Source of the DNA: a virus
Strand: one strand, 5' to 3'
DNA length: 64,000 nt
IMG/VR virus record: IMGVR_UViG_3300024313_000004
Span: 1 to 64,000 of that record
The notes beneath the pieces are model-generated. The model had not been told where the DNA came from and did no database searches. It saw nothing but the letters and a program-made list of their open reading frames with translations. Made by a program: the position numbers and the translations under genes. This document shows positions 51,073 through 59,077 of this stretch, in pieces (position 1 is the stretch's first letter; the number at the start of each line of letters is the position of its first letter).

Positions 51073-51478
51073 CGAATATTTTTTTCATCTTCCATTCTCT
51101 ATGGATATCTTTATTATGACAACTTGATAATGTCTGTTCGACCATCATTTTGAAATTACTTTTTATATTACTATTTATATAATCTTCTATTATACAACAC
51201 CACTTTTCTAAAAGGACTTTATCCTCTATTGTAATGTCAGATATATCTGTATTATCAGATGAGAAAACGATTGCCGAGTTCCTATTATCAAAATGAATGG
51301 ACATTCTTCCTGAGAGAGAACCCCAATGTATATTGTTGTTTGTTTTAGGTTCTTCATCAATATCAAAACTTATCCAGTAATTCTTATAACCATACTTTAG
51401 TTCTTTCTGTATCGTCACACGCTCATCATCTTTATGTTTCATCAAAAACGTAATGAACTCATCTATTTCTTCTCTCAT
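51050..51478 (-). CDS. Hypothetical protein, 142 aa
   Basis: This is a beta-rich protein with polar loops (WISFDIDEEPKTNNNIHWGS; FSSDNTDISDITIEDKVLLE) and a helical end. It overlaps the UvsY-like gene by 23 bp, so they are translated together. No family is recognised. Confidence 0.5.
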   Translation of the reverse strand: MREEIDEFITFLMKHKDDERVTIQKELKYGYKNYWISFDIDEEPKTNNNIHWGSLSGRMSIHFDNRNSAIVFSSDNTDISDITIEDKVLLEKWCCIIEDYINSNIKSNFKMMVEQTLSSCHNKDIHREWKMKKIFDEKDESL

Positions 51479-51534
51479 AGTTCGGATATTTGTTTTTTAC
51501 CTTATTCTATCAAAATATATGATGAATGTTTACA

Positions 51535-51563
51535 AAAAATCCTCTCGATTTGAGAGGATTTTT
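51535..51563 (-). terminator. Intrinsic terminator
   Basis: AAAAATCCTCTC pairs with GAGAGGATTTTT; it follows the end of the leftward gene at 51565. Confidence 0.75.
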
Positions 51564-51564
51564 G

Positions 51565-52164
51565 TTATTTTATGTCTTTTGATTCAATCAGTGTATATGT
51601 GAAAGAATTTCCGTGTAGCTTTGATGCTTTTTTACAAATTTTCATGAACTCATCAAAATCTTTAACTCTTTTAAAAACTGAACAACCTTCTGACCAGTTT
51701 TCAACCCAAGTAGAATCTCTTCCTGCTTTATGAATATTAATACCAAACATACCAGTATTAGTTTTAGTTTCGTCATATACTAAATCTCGGTTAGCATCTC
51801 TATAAACTGTAACTGATTTTAATCTTTGACATAATGCATCATATTTACCTTGATGTTTAGAAATAGTATACGTTCCTCTGTATTGATTAGGTACTAATCT
51901 AGCTACTCCTGCTTTGTTATGAAATTGTTGAACGCCTTTTTTACCTGGATCTGTTGTTGCTGCCCAAATGAAAAACTTCCATTCACCATTTTCTTTGAAT
52001 GATACTGTAAGGTGGTCATCAAAAACATTAGTTACTTTTTCCCCTGTTGATGAGTTTCTTACTCCAACGATATTTACATCGTATCCTTTGTTTGCATCAT
52101 CCGCAAACCATACGTAGCCTTTTGATTTTACGGCTGCTTCGATTTGTTCTCTTGTATAAGACAT
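51565..52164 (-). CDS. L,D-transpeptidase-like protein, 199 aa
   Basis: The C-terminal region carries the L,D-transpeptidase-type active site in FGINIHKAGRDS followed by VENWSEGCSVFKRVKDFDEF, that is, H...S-x-G-C. The rest is beta-rich (YRGTYTISKHQGKYDALCQR). The same domain, without the Cys, is embedded in the baseplate protein at 17375. A likely role is attack or modification of peptidoglycan cross-links during lysis or entry. No signal peptide is visible. Confidence 0.6.
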   Translation of the reverse strand: MSYTREQIEAAVKSKGYVWFADDANKGYDVNIVGVRNSSTGEKVTNVFDDHLTVSFKENGEWKFFIWAATTDPGKKGVQQFHNKAGVARLVPNQYRGTYTISKHQGKYDALCQRLKSVTVYRDANRDLVYDETKTNTGMFGINIHKAGRDSTWVENWSEGCSVFKRVKDFDEFMKICKKASKLHGNSFTYTLIESKDIK

Positions 52165-52186
52165 ACTTTTTTATTTAATTTTTTAA

Positions 52187-52498
52187 TCAATATGGTGGTT
52201 CGCCTTGTTCTGTTGCTATACCATTCCATCTTTTAACGTGATTATCGCCTAATGGTTTTTTAGTTTCTTCGGATCCAGCTAAAAAGTTAAATACTTCTTC
52301 TACATCATCTTTAGATGTGGCGATGTGATCTACAGCCCAGTTGTGTCCGTTCGTAAGCATAGCGTCAACTTCTGCCTCATCCATTTCTAACATCTTATCT
52401 ACCAATCTTTTGATTGTTTTAAGGTTTCCAAAGAACATATAGTTTTGTGTACCACCATCATGATTCTCATTAAATGAACTAAATTTTTTTATACTCAT
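52187..52498 (-). CDS. Leader-bearing protein, 103 aa
   Basis: The leader MSIKKFSSFNENHDGG is followed by a helical domain (KTIKRLVDKMLEMDEAEVDA; NGHNWAVDHIATSKDDVEEV) and a short polar C-terminus. No recognised family. It probably shares a transcript with the L,D-transpeptidase-like gene (22-bp gap). Confidence 0.55.
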   Translation of the reverse strand: MSIKKFSSFNENHDGGTQNYMFFGNLKTIKRLVDKMLEMDEAEVDAMLTNGHNWAVDHIATSKDDVEEVFNFLAGSEETKKPLGDNHVKRWNGIATEQGEPPY

Positions 52499-52515
52499 AT
52501 CTTTTTTTTATTTTT

Positions 52516-53415
52516 TTATATTTTTTTATCAAATAGATAAAGGTCGTATAAGGTGTTTCCCTTTACGTTCTTTATATTTTTAAGAACTTGTCCTGTAACT
52601 GAGTCTAAAACTTTGAAGACTCCTACTTGTGTTCCTTTATCTGATTGAATTTTAACCGTATTTCCTGGTTGTCCTAATGCACCCAGAACTGCAACGTATT
52701 TATTACCATAAACACTTTTAAGGAAAGAAACTCTTAATGTACTTGTATCTTTAATATTATTGATATAAGAATTATCCATAACTTTTGTTAGGTCTAATTG
52801 ACTTTCAGTATCTGTTACAATTATGGTTGCGAATTTTCTATCATCACCTAAGGTAACTTCTTCTCTATTTTGGATTTTGTTTTGATTGACCAGGCTTTGT
52901 TGATTTCTTCTAATCTCACTAAAATCTGCTTTTGCTATAATACCACCACGCATTCCTTTATCATTCATATTATAACCATTTGGGGCTAATCTGTAGAACG
53001 AACCAGTAAAAGTCATAGAAAGTATTCTATCTGTTCTAAAAAGCCTCCATATCTTATTTATGTGTCTTTTTTGTGACACTGACCATCCATTAAGATGCCA
53101 CCCTCTAAGTAAAGTCTTTCCTTTTGAAGACCTTCCTAAAACCATTGGATAAATTACTCTTTCATGGCCGGCAAAGTGACTATCTTCTTCACCTTTATAA
53201 TTAAGTAGGAATATCATTCCATACTTAATTGCCTTTATCATAGTCTGTTCATTGTACTTTATAGGTTCGTTGATAGGTATATTAGCAATATCTTTTACAT
53301 TTTTTAATGAGAATCTAGGTATAAACTCATTATCTTCTATAAGTTCATATCTTTCTTTGATAACAAATTCAACTGGTTTGTTATTATAATATGCTTTTGT
53401 TTGTGCTAGATTCAT
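52516..53415 (-). CDS. WYL-like domain protein, 299 aa
   Basis: Residues ~55-155 look like a WYL-type ligand-sensing beta-barrel: KAIKYGMIFLLNYKGEEDSH, HERVIYPMVLGRSSKGKTLL, RGWHLNGWS and KIWRLFRTDRILSM. The N-terminal ~50 residues are not a clear HTH, so DNA binding is not supported. The C-terminal half has beta-rich repeats (VGVFKVLDSVTGQVLKNIKN). It may sense nucleotides or be structural. Confidence in WYL is moderate. Confidence 0.45.
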   Translation of the reverse strand: MNLAQTKAYYNNKPVEFVIKERYELIEDNEFIPRFSLKNVKDIANIPINEPIKYNEQTMIKAIKYGMIFLLNYKGEEDSHFAGHERVIYPMVLGRSSKGKTLLRGWHLNGWSVSQKRHINKIWRLFRTDRILSMTFTGSFYRLAPNGYNMNDKGMRGGIIAKADFSEIRRNQQSLVNQNKIQNREEVTLGDDRKFATIIVTDTESQLDLTKVMDNSYINNIKDTSTLRVSFLKSVYGNKYVAVLGALGQPGNTVKIQSDKGTQVGVFKVLDSVTGQVLKNIKNVKGNTLYDLYLFDKKI

Positions 53416-53478
53416 AAAATATATATTATTTATTCAGTATATATTATTTTTCGGTAGTGTAAAATAAAAGATATTTAT

Positions 53479-53491
53479 TTTAATATATAAA
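53479..53491 (+). promoter_or_regulatory. Candidate phage promoter box
   Basis: TTTAATATATAAA lies about 20 nt upstream of the 253-aa gene at 53512. Confidence 0.5.
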
Positions 53492-53511
53492 GAACAATAT
53501 AAATTATAATT

Positions 53512-54273
53512 ATGTCAATAAGAAACAGTGATGATGCTAACAGATACTACCAATTATTAAATGAATTAGTAGATGAATATATGGAGAAAGGTAAAATAAG
53601 GCCTTCTAATCTTAGAAGATATCTTGAACCAGGTAGTGAAAGATTCAAAAAGTTTCTAATTAGAAATAAATTAAATGAAATAACTGGAATTGATAGAGTT
53701 CTTTCTGATGTTATAGAGGATAGAGTAAGTATGGAATCTGATGGTGTTCTTACTTTTGAAAGTTTTAAATTCTTTGAATCTGATGAATTTAAAACATCTA
53801 GTTTAAAGCAGTGTATTTATAAGGATTTGGAAAAGGCTGATATAGGAATGGAAAAGGCACTTGCGGATTTTTTTGATACAAATCTTGGATCTATAGATGT
53901 TGTTGATTCTGATAAACATATATTCTATATAGAAGATGTTGAAAATGATGTGGTGTGTTTATCTGAAGAAGATATTGAGTTAATAAAGGAAAATATGTGT
54001 GACTACCTTTGCACAGAACTTAAGAAGAAAGAAATAGAACTTATAGATAATTCTATAGGAAATCTTAGTATAAACTTAGGTGAATTTATAGAAAGTCAAG
54101 ATGGTTATCAAGGGAGTGATAATACTATTTATAATTCATTTAAATCAACAATAATGAAAAAACTTGAAAATGGTGTTCTAGAGGACATAATAGAAAATCT
54201 AATTGGTGATGATTTCAATGGTGATGTAAAAGTAGGTAAGATAAGAAATTACCAGATATTTTATTGGGGTTAG
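53512..54273 (+). CDS. Hypothetical protein with internal leader-like motif, 253 aa
   Basis: The N-terminal ~80 residues form a helical domain (SDDANRYYQLLNELVDEYME; GIDRVLSDVIEDRVSMES). At about residue 82, VLTFESFKFFESDE repeats the leader motif internally. The C-terminal ~160 residues are acidic and helical. No catalytic motif is seen. The internal motif could mark a maturation cleavage site. Confidence 0.5.
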   Translation: MSIRNSDDANRYYQLLNELVDEYMEKGKIRPSNLRRYLEPGSERFKKFLIRNKLNEITGIDRVLSDVIEDRVSMESDGVLTFESFKFFESDEFKTSSLKQCIYKDLEKADIGMEKALADFFDTNLGSIDVVDSDKHIFYIEDVENDVVCLSEEDIELIKENMCDYLCTELKKKEIELIDNSIGNLSINLGEFIESQDGYQGSDNTIYNSFKSTIMKKLENGVLEDIIENLIGDDFNGDVKVGKIRNYQIFYWG

Positions 54274-54361
54274 TAGTAAAAACATGCAACATCATGATAT
54301 ACTAATACTATAATTGAATTTGGTTTTTCTTAATTTGTATATAAAAAATTAAACTGTAAAT

Positions 54362-55168
54362 ATGTTATTAAAAATTGGATCATCTGGAGAAGGTGTTAAA
54401 AAATTACAAAGAGCTTTAGGATTAAAAGATGATGGTGACTTTGGTCCTATGACTGAAAATGCTGTTAAGAAATGGCAATCCGAAAATGGATTAAATGATG
54501 ATGGATTGGTTGGTAAAAAAACTTGGGCCAAATTATTCCCTAGTGAAGTTTATACTCTACCAGATAGTAATTTTAAATTGGAAAAATTGAAAGGTCATAT
54601 ACCTGATTCTGTAATAGTTCAGATACCTGAAGTTGCAGAGAAGTTTAATATTACTAATTCTTTAAGATTAGCACACTTTTTATCACAATGTGGTCACGAA
54701 TCTGGTAATTTTAGAGCGGTTAAAGAGAATTTGAATTATTCTTCTAAAGGGTTACAAGCAATATTCGGGAAATATTTTCCTGGTAATTTAGAAGATTCAT
54801 ATGCAAGACAACCAGAAAAAATAGGTTCTCGTGTTTATGCAAATAGAATGGGTAATGGTAATGAAGCATCAGGTGAGGGATTTAAATTTCGTGGAAGAGG
54901 TTATATTCAATTAACTGGTAAAAATAATTACGATGCATTTAGTAAGTTTATTGGTGAAGATTGTGTTTCTAACCCTGATTTAGTTTCAACTAAATATCCT
55001 TTGGCATCAGCAGCATTCTTTTTCGATAAAAATAATTTATGGTCTACTTGTGATTTAGGTTCAAGTGATGATGTTGTTACTAAAGTAACTAGAAGAGTAA
55101 ACGGAGGAACCAATGGACTTGAGGATCGAATCAAACATTTTAAAGAATTCTTTAATTTATTGAAATAA
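54362..55168 (+). CDS. Endolysin: peptidoglycan-binding domain plus GH19 chitinase-like muralytic domain, 268 aa
   Basis: Residues ~1-60 are a PG_binding_1 domain (GVKKLQRALGLKDDGDFGPM, TENAVKKWQSENGL, GKKTWAKLF). Residues ~85-265 are GH19-type: LAHFLSQCGHESGNFRAVKE with the catalytic Glu, YANRMGNGNEASGEGFKFRG, RGYIQLTGKNNY and VTRRVNGGTNGLEDR. It hydrolyses the glycan of peptidoglycan at lysis. There is no signal peptide, so a holin is needed for export. A terminator follows. Confidence 0.9.
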   Translation: MLLKIGSSGEGVKKLQRALGLKDDGDFGPMTENAVKKWQSENGLNDDGLVGKKTWAKLFPSEVYTLPDSNFKLEKLKGHIPDSVIVQIPEVAEKFNITNSLRLAHFLSQCGHESGNFRAVKENLNYSSKGLQAIFGKYFPGNLEDSYARQPEKIGSRVYANRMGNGNEASGEGFKFRGRGYIQLTGKNNYDAFSKFIGEDCVSNPDLVSTKYPLASAAFFFDKNNLWSTCDLGSSDDVVTKVTRRVNGGTNGLEDRIKHFKEFFNLLK

Positions 55169-55175
55169 ATAAACT

Positions 55176-55203
55176 AAAAAGAGAGCCAAAAAGCTCTCTT
55201 TTT
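55176..55203. terminator. Intrinsic terminator (bidirectional)
   Basis: AAAAAGAGAGC and GCTCTCTTTTT pair across CCAAAA-type loop bases between the endolysin gene and the convergent gene ending at 55204. Confidence 0.75.
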
Positions 55204-55803
55204 TTATGATAATATATCTTCGATTTTAGCATCCCTGATTAGAATCTTTGATAGATTAGTAGAATACTTATCAATTGATTCAAATATATCTTTCTTTGAG
55301 AAGAATCCGTTATATATTGTTTTTAATTCATTTTCATTCTGAATCATAATTTTTAAAAATAAGTTAGGTTGTAATCTGATGATAAATTTTTCAATATCAT
55401 CATCTTCTCTTAACTCTAAGATATAAGATTGTTCCATTTCGGGACCAAGGTTAAATTCTGATGGTAAAAATCCTAAATTTTTAATAAAATTAGTTACTAA
55501 AGAGTATTTCTTATAACGACATTTTAATTTAGTCTCTGTATCATAATATGAAAATCTAGATGGCATTCTATCAAACTCTTTAATTGTTCCTATATGATAT
55601 ACTTCACTTTCTAATATTTCCGATAAGAGAGAATCTCTTTTATCTTCTTTATCGTAAATATTATTTCTTTTTATGTAGTGTGATAGTTTCGTATCGAATA
55701 AAAAGTGTATTTCACCTGTATCTTTGCTTCTTTTCTCACATTCATCAATAAAGTATTGATCTATTTCAGATTTTTCATAAGTAAAGTTTTCTTCTTTATT
55801 CAT
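55204..55803 (-). CDS. Hypothetical protein, 199 aa
   Basis: This is a soluble, charged alpha/beta protein (IDQYFIDECEKRSKDTGEIH; VTNFIKNLGFLPSEFNLGPE) with no recognised family. It is the last gene of a three-gene leftward set with four-base ATGA-type overlaps. Confidence 0.5.
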   Translation of the reverse strand: MNKEENFTYEKSEIDQYFIDECEKRSKDTGEIHFLFDTKLSHYIKRNNIYDKEDKRDSLLSEILESEVYHIGTIKEFDRMPSRFSYYDTETKLKCRYKKYSLVTNFIKNLGFLPSEFNLGPEMEQSYILELREDDDIEKFIIRLQPNLFLKIMIQNENELKTIYNGFFSKKDIFESIDKYSTNLSKILIRDAKIEDILS

Positions 55804-56036
55804 AAAAGTTGGTAATTTTTTTCATGGTCAAATCTTTCTTTTGAAAAATCTAATAATATTTTACATTTTTCAAACTCTTCAATACCCTCAAAATAGAATA
55901 TGATTCTATCAATAAAATCTTTGTCATATGGTTTTAAATTTGAGTCATAGTATTTACCAAGAGATATTCTTTCGAAGGTGTTATTCATTAAATAGCCGTA
56001 ACTATGTATAACAATTTTATCTATCATTTCCATCAT
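55800..56036 (-). CDS. Hypothetical protein, 78 aa
   Basis: This is a small acidic/basic protein (MIDKIVIHSYGYLMNNTFER; FIDRIIFYFEGIEEFEKCKI). It overlaps both neighbours by four bases. No family is recognised. Confidence 0.5.
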   Translation of the reverse strand: MMEMIDKIVIHSYGYLMNNTFERISLGKYYDSNLKPYDKDFIDRIIFYFEGIEEFEKCKILLDFSKERFDHEKNYQLL

Positions 56037-56659
56037 TTATTACTCTGTGTTTTTAAAAAAATTAATTCTTCTTTTGTTAGTTTATCCATACCAACTTTAT
56101 TTATTTTATCTAAAATAATGTCAATATCTAATCTTTTTTCATTTTCTTCAATTATTTCTTCAATATCAGATATTTCCTTTTTATTGAATTTAGTCATATC
56201 TATTTTTGGATATTTATCTTCGAATTCTTTTAATTTTGAATCAAGTTCAACTCTAGAAATTGTTACACCTAGTATATCAACTACATCATTTATTTCACTA
56301 CCAAATTTTTCATGAATCTTATTCATTAGATTATCATTAAAGTCTTTTTCTAATAAATCGGATGTATAGATGCATTTATTATCTTTAAAAATACAAACCA
56401 TTTCTTTGTCCATTAAATAAACAATATTTACCGAGCCGATTATATTTAAATCGGTCTCTAAAATTACGGTTTGATTAACTCTACTTAAAAAAGTTACTCT
56501 AGATTTAGATAGTTTTTTAAGTAAGTCATTAAATTTTTCCTTAGTTTCTTTTAATATTTTTATATCATTTCTATTTTTTTTTAAAATATCGATTTTAATC
56601 TTAAAAATGAAACCTAGTATAAAAAATAAAGTTGGTATAATTATATCTGTAATATTCAT
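56033..56659 (-). CDS. Membrane-anchored protein with C-terminal ILDKI-type module, 208 aa
   Basis: One N-terminal hydrophobic segment (ITDIIIPTLFFILGFIFKI) is followed by a basic helix, a domain with CIFKDNKCIY and a C-terminal ILDKINKVGMDKLTKEELIF ending LKTQSNK. The last part is the module shared with the proteins at 3112, 39523 and 63208. A single-pass membrane protein is predicted. Function is unknown. Confidence 0.55.
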   Translation of the reverse strand: MNITDIIIPTLFFILGFIFKIKIDILKKNRNDIKILKETKEKFNDLLKKLSKSRVTFLSRVNQTVILETDLNIIGSVNIVYLMDKEMVCIFKDNKCIYTSDLLEKDFNDNLMNKIHEKFGSEINDVVDILGVTISRVELDSKLKEFEDKYPKIDMTKFNKKEISDIEEIIEENEKRLDIDIILDKINKVGMDKLTKEELIFLKTQSNK

Positions 56660-56661
56660 AG

Positions 56662-57849
56662 TTATATGTTATATATATTTTTCCTTATTTTGATTAGTAA
56701 ATCATTTAAAAAATTTTCATCCACCTTATCAGGGAGATTAGATTTTTCGAAAATTTCATCAATTTCAAGTATTTCTTTCTCAACTTGATCGATAAGAGTT
56801 TGTAAATCAATCTTACCTTTTCTGATGTCTATAAGTTCTTTTGCATTCTCTCTATATACATTTATGCCTTTACCTTCTCCGATCTCTCTCGCCATATCCA
56901 TCAGTCTTCGAGAATGCATCATATTCTTCCCATCGATTTTTTGACCGTGAGATTTAACATCAACCCATCTTGCATCATTTTTATTATCTAACCAATCTTG
57001 ATAAGATTTGAAATCTTTACAGTGTTCGGAATAACCATCTTTGTTATAAACAATATTACATATTGGTGTTTCACCTTTTGGGATAGAAGATAATCTAAGT
57101 GCATTCGATTCTGCAACGTTAACACCTTCACCGGTTTTAACTAAACCTTTGTAACCAAAACCTAATGTTAGATTAGATTCGGTTCTTAAAATCTTAGCAG
57201 ATTCTCTTAAATTATATGGTACCGACTCACTGAAACAATTATAAGAAATCTTATCAAAATAAACAGCATATAGATCTCTAGCATTTGGAACATTTACAAC
57301 ACCACAAAACTTTTCTTCAAAGCCCTTATCAGAGTTCCATTTTTTCCAAGGAATAGATTTAGATCCATCAATAACATAAACAAAATCAAGTATATCTTTA
57401 CGAGTTATTTTATCTTTCTCCCAGTTTTGTTTTTTGTTTTGACCTTTTGCCTTTTTTATTTGCATTTTCCCATAACCTCCGAAAGATTTTCCACAAACCT
57501 TAGTGATGAATTTATCTCGGTTTTCTAATATAAGATCGAAAATCGGATCTTTATAGATTATACAATCTTCGGGTGTGTTAAGTAGTTCTAGAACGGTTGG
57601 ATTATTAGTACCTAGTAATTGTAAAAATCTTTTAATTTCATAAATAACAATATCATTGCTATCATCATTTATTTGTTCTTTGTAATTGAATCCAAGTATA
57701 TCTTCTTTAGATTGTATGAATACACCTGCATAATCAGTATCGGATGTTTCGATATTAGTACCATATGCATGAGATCCTCTTATTACTAATAATAAGGGTT
57801 TAGCACCTGGTGATTTTTCTTCTATTAATTTTAATAAATCTTCTTTCAT
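56662..57849 (-). CDS. Phage nucleotidyltransferase, 395 aa
   Basis: The N-terminus has the pol-beta-type nucleotidyltransferase signature RGSHAYGTNIETSDTDYAGV, with G-S and two Asp for metal binding. KAKGQNKKQNWEKDKITRKD and a C-terminal helix-rich region (GKIDLQTLIDQVEKEILEID) follow. Such phage enzymes may add nucleotides to RNA or proteins; the substrate is not evident. It is transcribed leftward with a 2-bp gap to the next gene. Confidence 0.7.
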   Translation of the reverse strand: MKEDLLKLIEEKSPGAKPLLLVIRGSHAYGTNIETSDTDYAGVFIQSKEDILGFNYKEQINDDSNDIVIYEIKRFLQLLGTNNPTVLELLNTPEDCIIYKDPIFDLILENRDKFITKVCGKSFGGYGKMQIKKAKGQNKKQNWEKDKITRKDILDFVYVIDGSKSIPWKKWNSDKGFEEKFCGVVNVPNARDLYAVYFDKISYNCFSESVPYNLRESAKILRTESNLTLGFGYKGLVKTGEGVNVAESNALRLSSIPKGETPICNIVYNKDGYSEHCKDFKSYQDWLDNKNDARWVDVKSHGQKIDGKNMMHSRRLMDMAREIGEGKGINVYRENAKELIDIRKGKIDLQTLIDQVEKEILEIDEIFEKSNLPDKVDENFLNDLLIKIRKNIYNI

Positions 57850-57909
57850 ATATTATTTTCTACAAATATACTAAAAAAGTAAGTAAATAAAAATAAAGCA
57901 CCAAGGAAA

Positions 57910-57922
57910 TTTAATATATAAC
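57910..57922 (+). promoter_or_regulatory. Candidate phage promoter box for the tail-fibre operon
   Basis: TTTAATATATAAC is 16 nt upstream of the fibre-base gene at 57939. Confidence 0.5.
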
Positions 57923-57938
57923 AAAAAAGAAGAATTAC

Positions 57939-59060
57939 ATGGCCACACAGAGTTACAATACCGGTAATGATTTATATGATTTATATGGAAATCCAAATGT
58001 TGTTGCAGATTATAGGTTTATAACTGATTTACTGGATAATATTCCGGACAATACCGCGAATTTAATTGATGCGAGTGATGTTAGAGATGCGGTTTGGACT
58101 CTTTGGAGTAGACTTGATGAAGTTATTATTGGTTTATCATCTTCAGGTACATTTTCTGCTAATGTTAACTATGATAGAACTAGATTATCTAGTGCACCGG
58201 CTGTTGGTGGCGTACCAACTGGCTCTACTTTTAGTGGAAGTATACAAGATGTTTTAGATAGAATATTTTATCCATATTCACCACCAACTTGTTCTTTGAG
58301 TGGTGGTGGTACGAGAGAGTTTGGTTCATCAACTTTAGTAACTTTGAATTTTACTCTTAATAAAAATGAAAAACCTATTAATACAGCTTCGATGCAATTA
58401 CTTGGTGGTGTAACACAATTAATAACACCATTACCATCAGTTATAACACAACCTGATACGATACCTGCAACGTTTGGTCCTAGTACTTTATCAACAACTC
58501 CTGCATCAGTAGTTACTTATGCAACACATAGTGCAACACCAACTTCTACAAGTTCGGTGAATACATATACTTTGAATGTTGGAGATGGTACGAGTACTGC
58601 GAGTGGTTCCACTTCGGTTACTTGGATGAATAGAATATATTATGGTACTATAAATCTTAATACATTACCATCAAATCCAAATCCAGATTTGAATATTAGA
58701 CCAGATGGATCTAATTCTGGACAAGTTGCAACCTCAATAGTTCAAATAGATTCTTTTATAACAGATTCTATAATAAGAACAACAACAGTAACAAGTATTA
58801 GACCAATAGTTAATAGACCATTGTCAACTACGAGAGTATTAACACTTACTGATTTTGATGCTGGTGGCAACTATCTATTTTTTGCATGGCCTACGATATT
58901 TGGAACACCTGTATTTAAAATTAATGGATTGACAAATACATCTTTTACAAAGGTTAAAAGTAATTTTGTATTTACAAATAGTTTAGGTTTTTCGGGTGTT
59001 AATTATGATGTTTGGATTAGTAATACTTCTTATGGAACATCAACTATAAATATAAGTTAA
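57939..59060 (+). CDS. Tail-fibre base or structural protein, 373 aa
   Basis: The first ~75 residues are mostly helical (NTANLIDASDVRDAVWTLWS), as in fibre attachment regions. The rest is Thr/Ser/Asn-rich beta-strand sequence with three Ig-like-length repeats. It lies 17 bp before the large fibre gene and shares its transcript. It is probably a short tail fibre or fibre-joining protein. Confidence 0.55.
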   Translation: MATQSYNTGNDLYDLYGNPNVVADYRFITDLLDNIPDNTANLIDASDVRDAVWTLWSRLDEVIIGLSSSGTFSANVNYDRTRLSSAPAVGGVPTGSTFSGSIQDVLDRIFYPYSPPTCSLSGGGTREFGSSTLVTLNFTLNKNEKPINTASMQLLGGVTQLITPLPSVITQPDTIPATFGPSTLSTTPASVVTYATHSATPTSTSSVNTYTLNVGDGTSTASGSTSVTWMNRIYYGTINLNTLPSNPNPDLNIRPDGSNSGQVATSIVQIDSFITDSIIRTTTVTSIRPIVNRPLSTTRVLTLTDFDAGGNYLFFAWPTIFGTPVFKINGLTNTSFTKVKSNFVFTNSLGFSGVNYDVWISNTSYGTSTINIS

Positions 59061-59077
59061 AAATTAAAAAATAGAAT

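Noticed and set aside
52516-53415. WYL-type transcriptional regulator
   Set aside because: A WYL-like region is visible but no helix-turn-helix is convincing, so a transcription-factor call is not supported.
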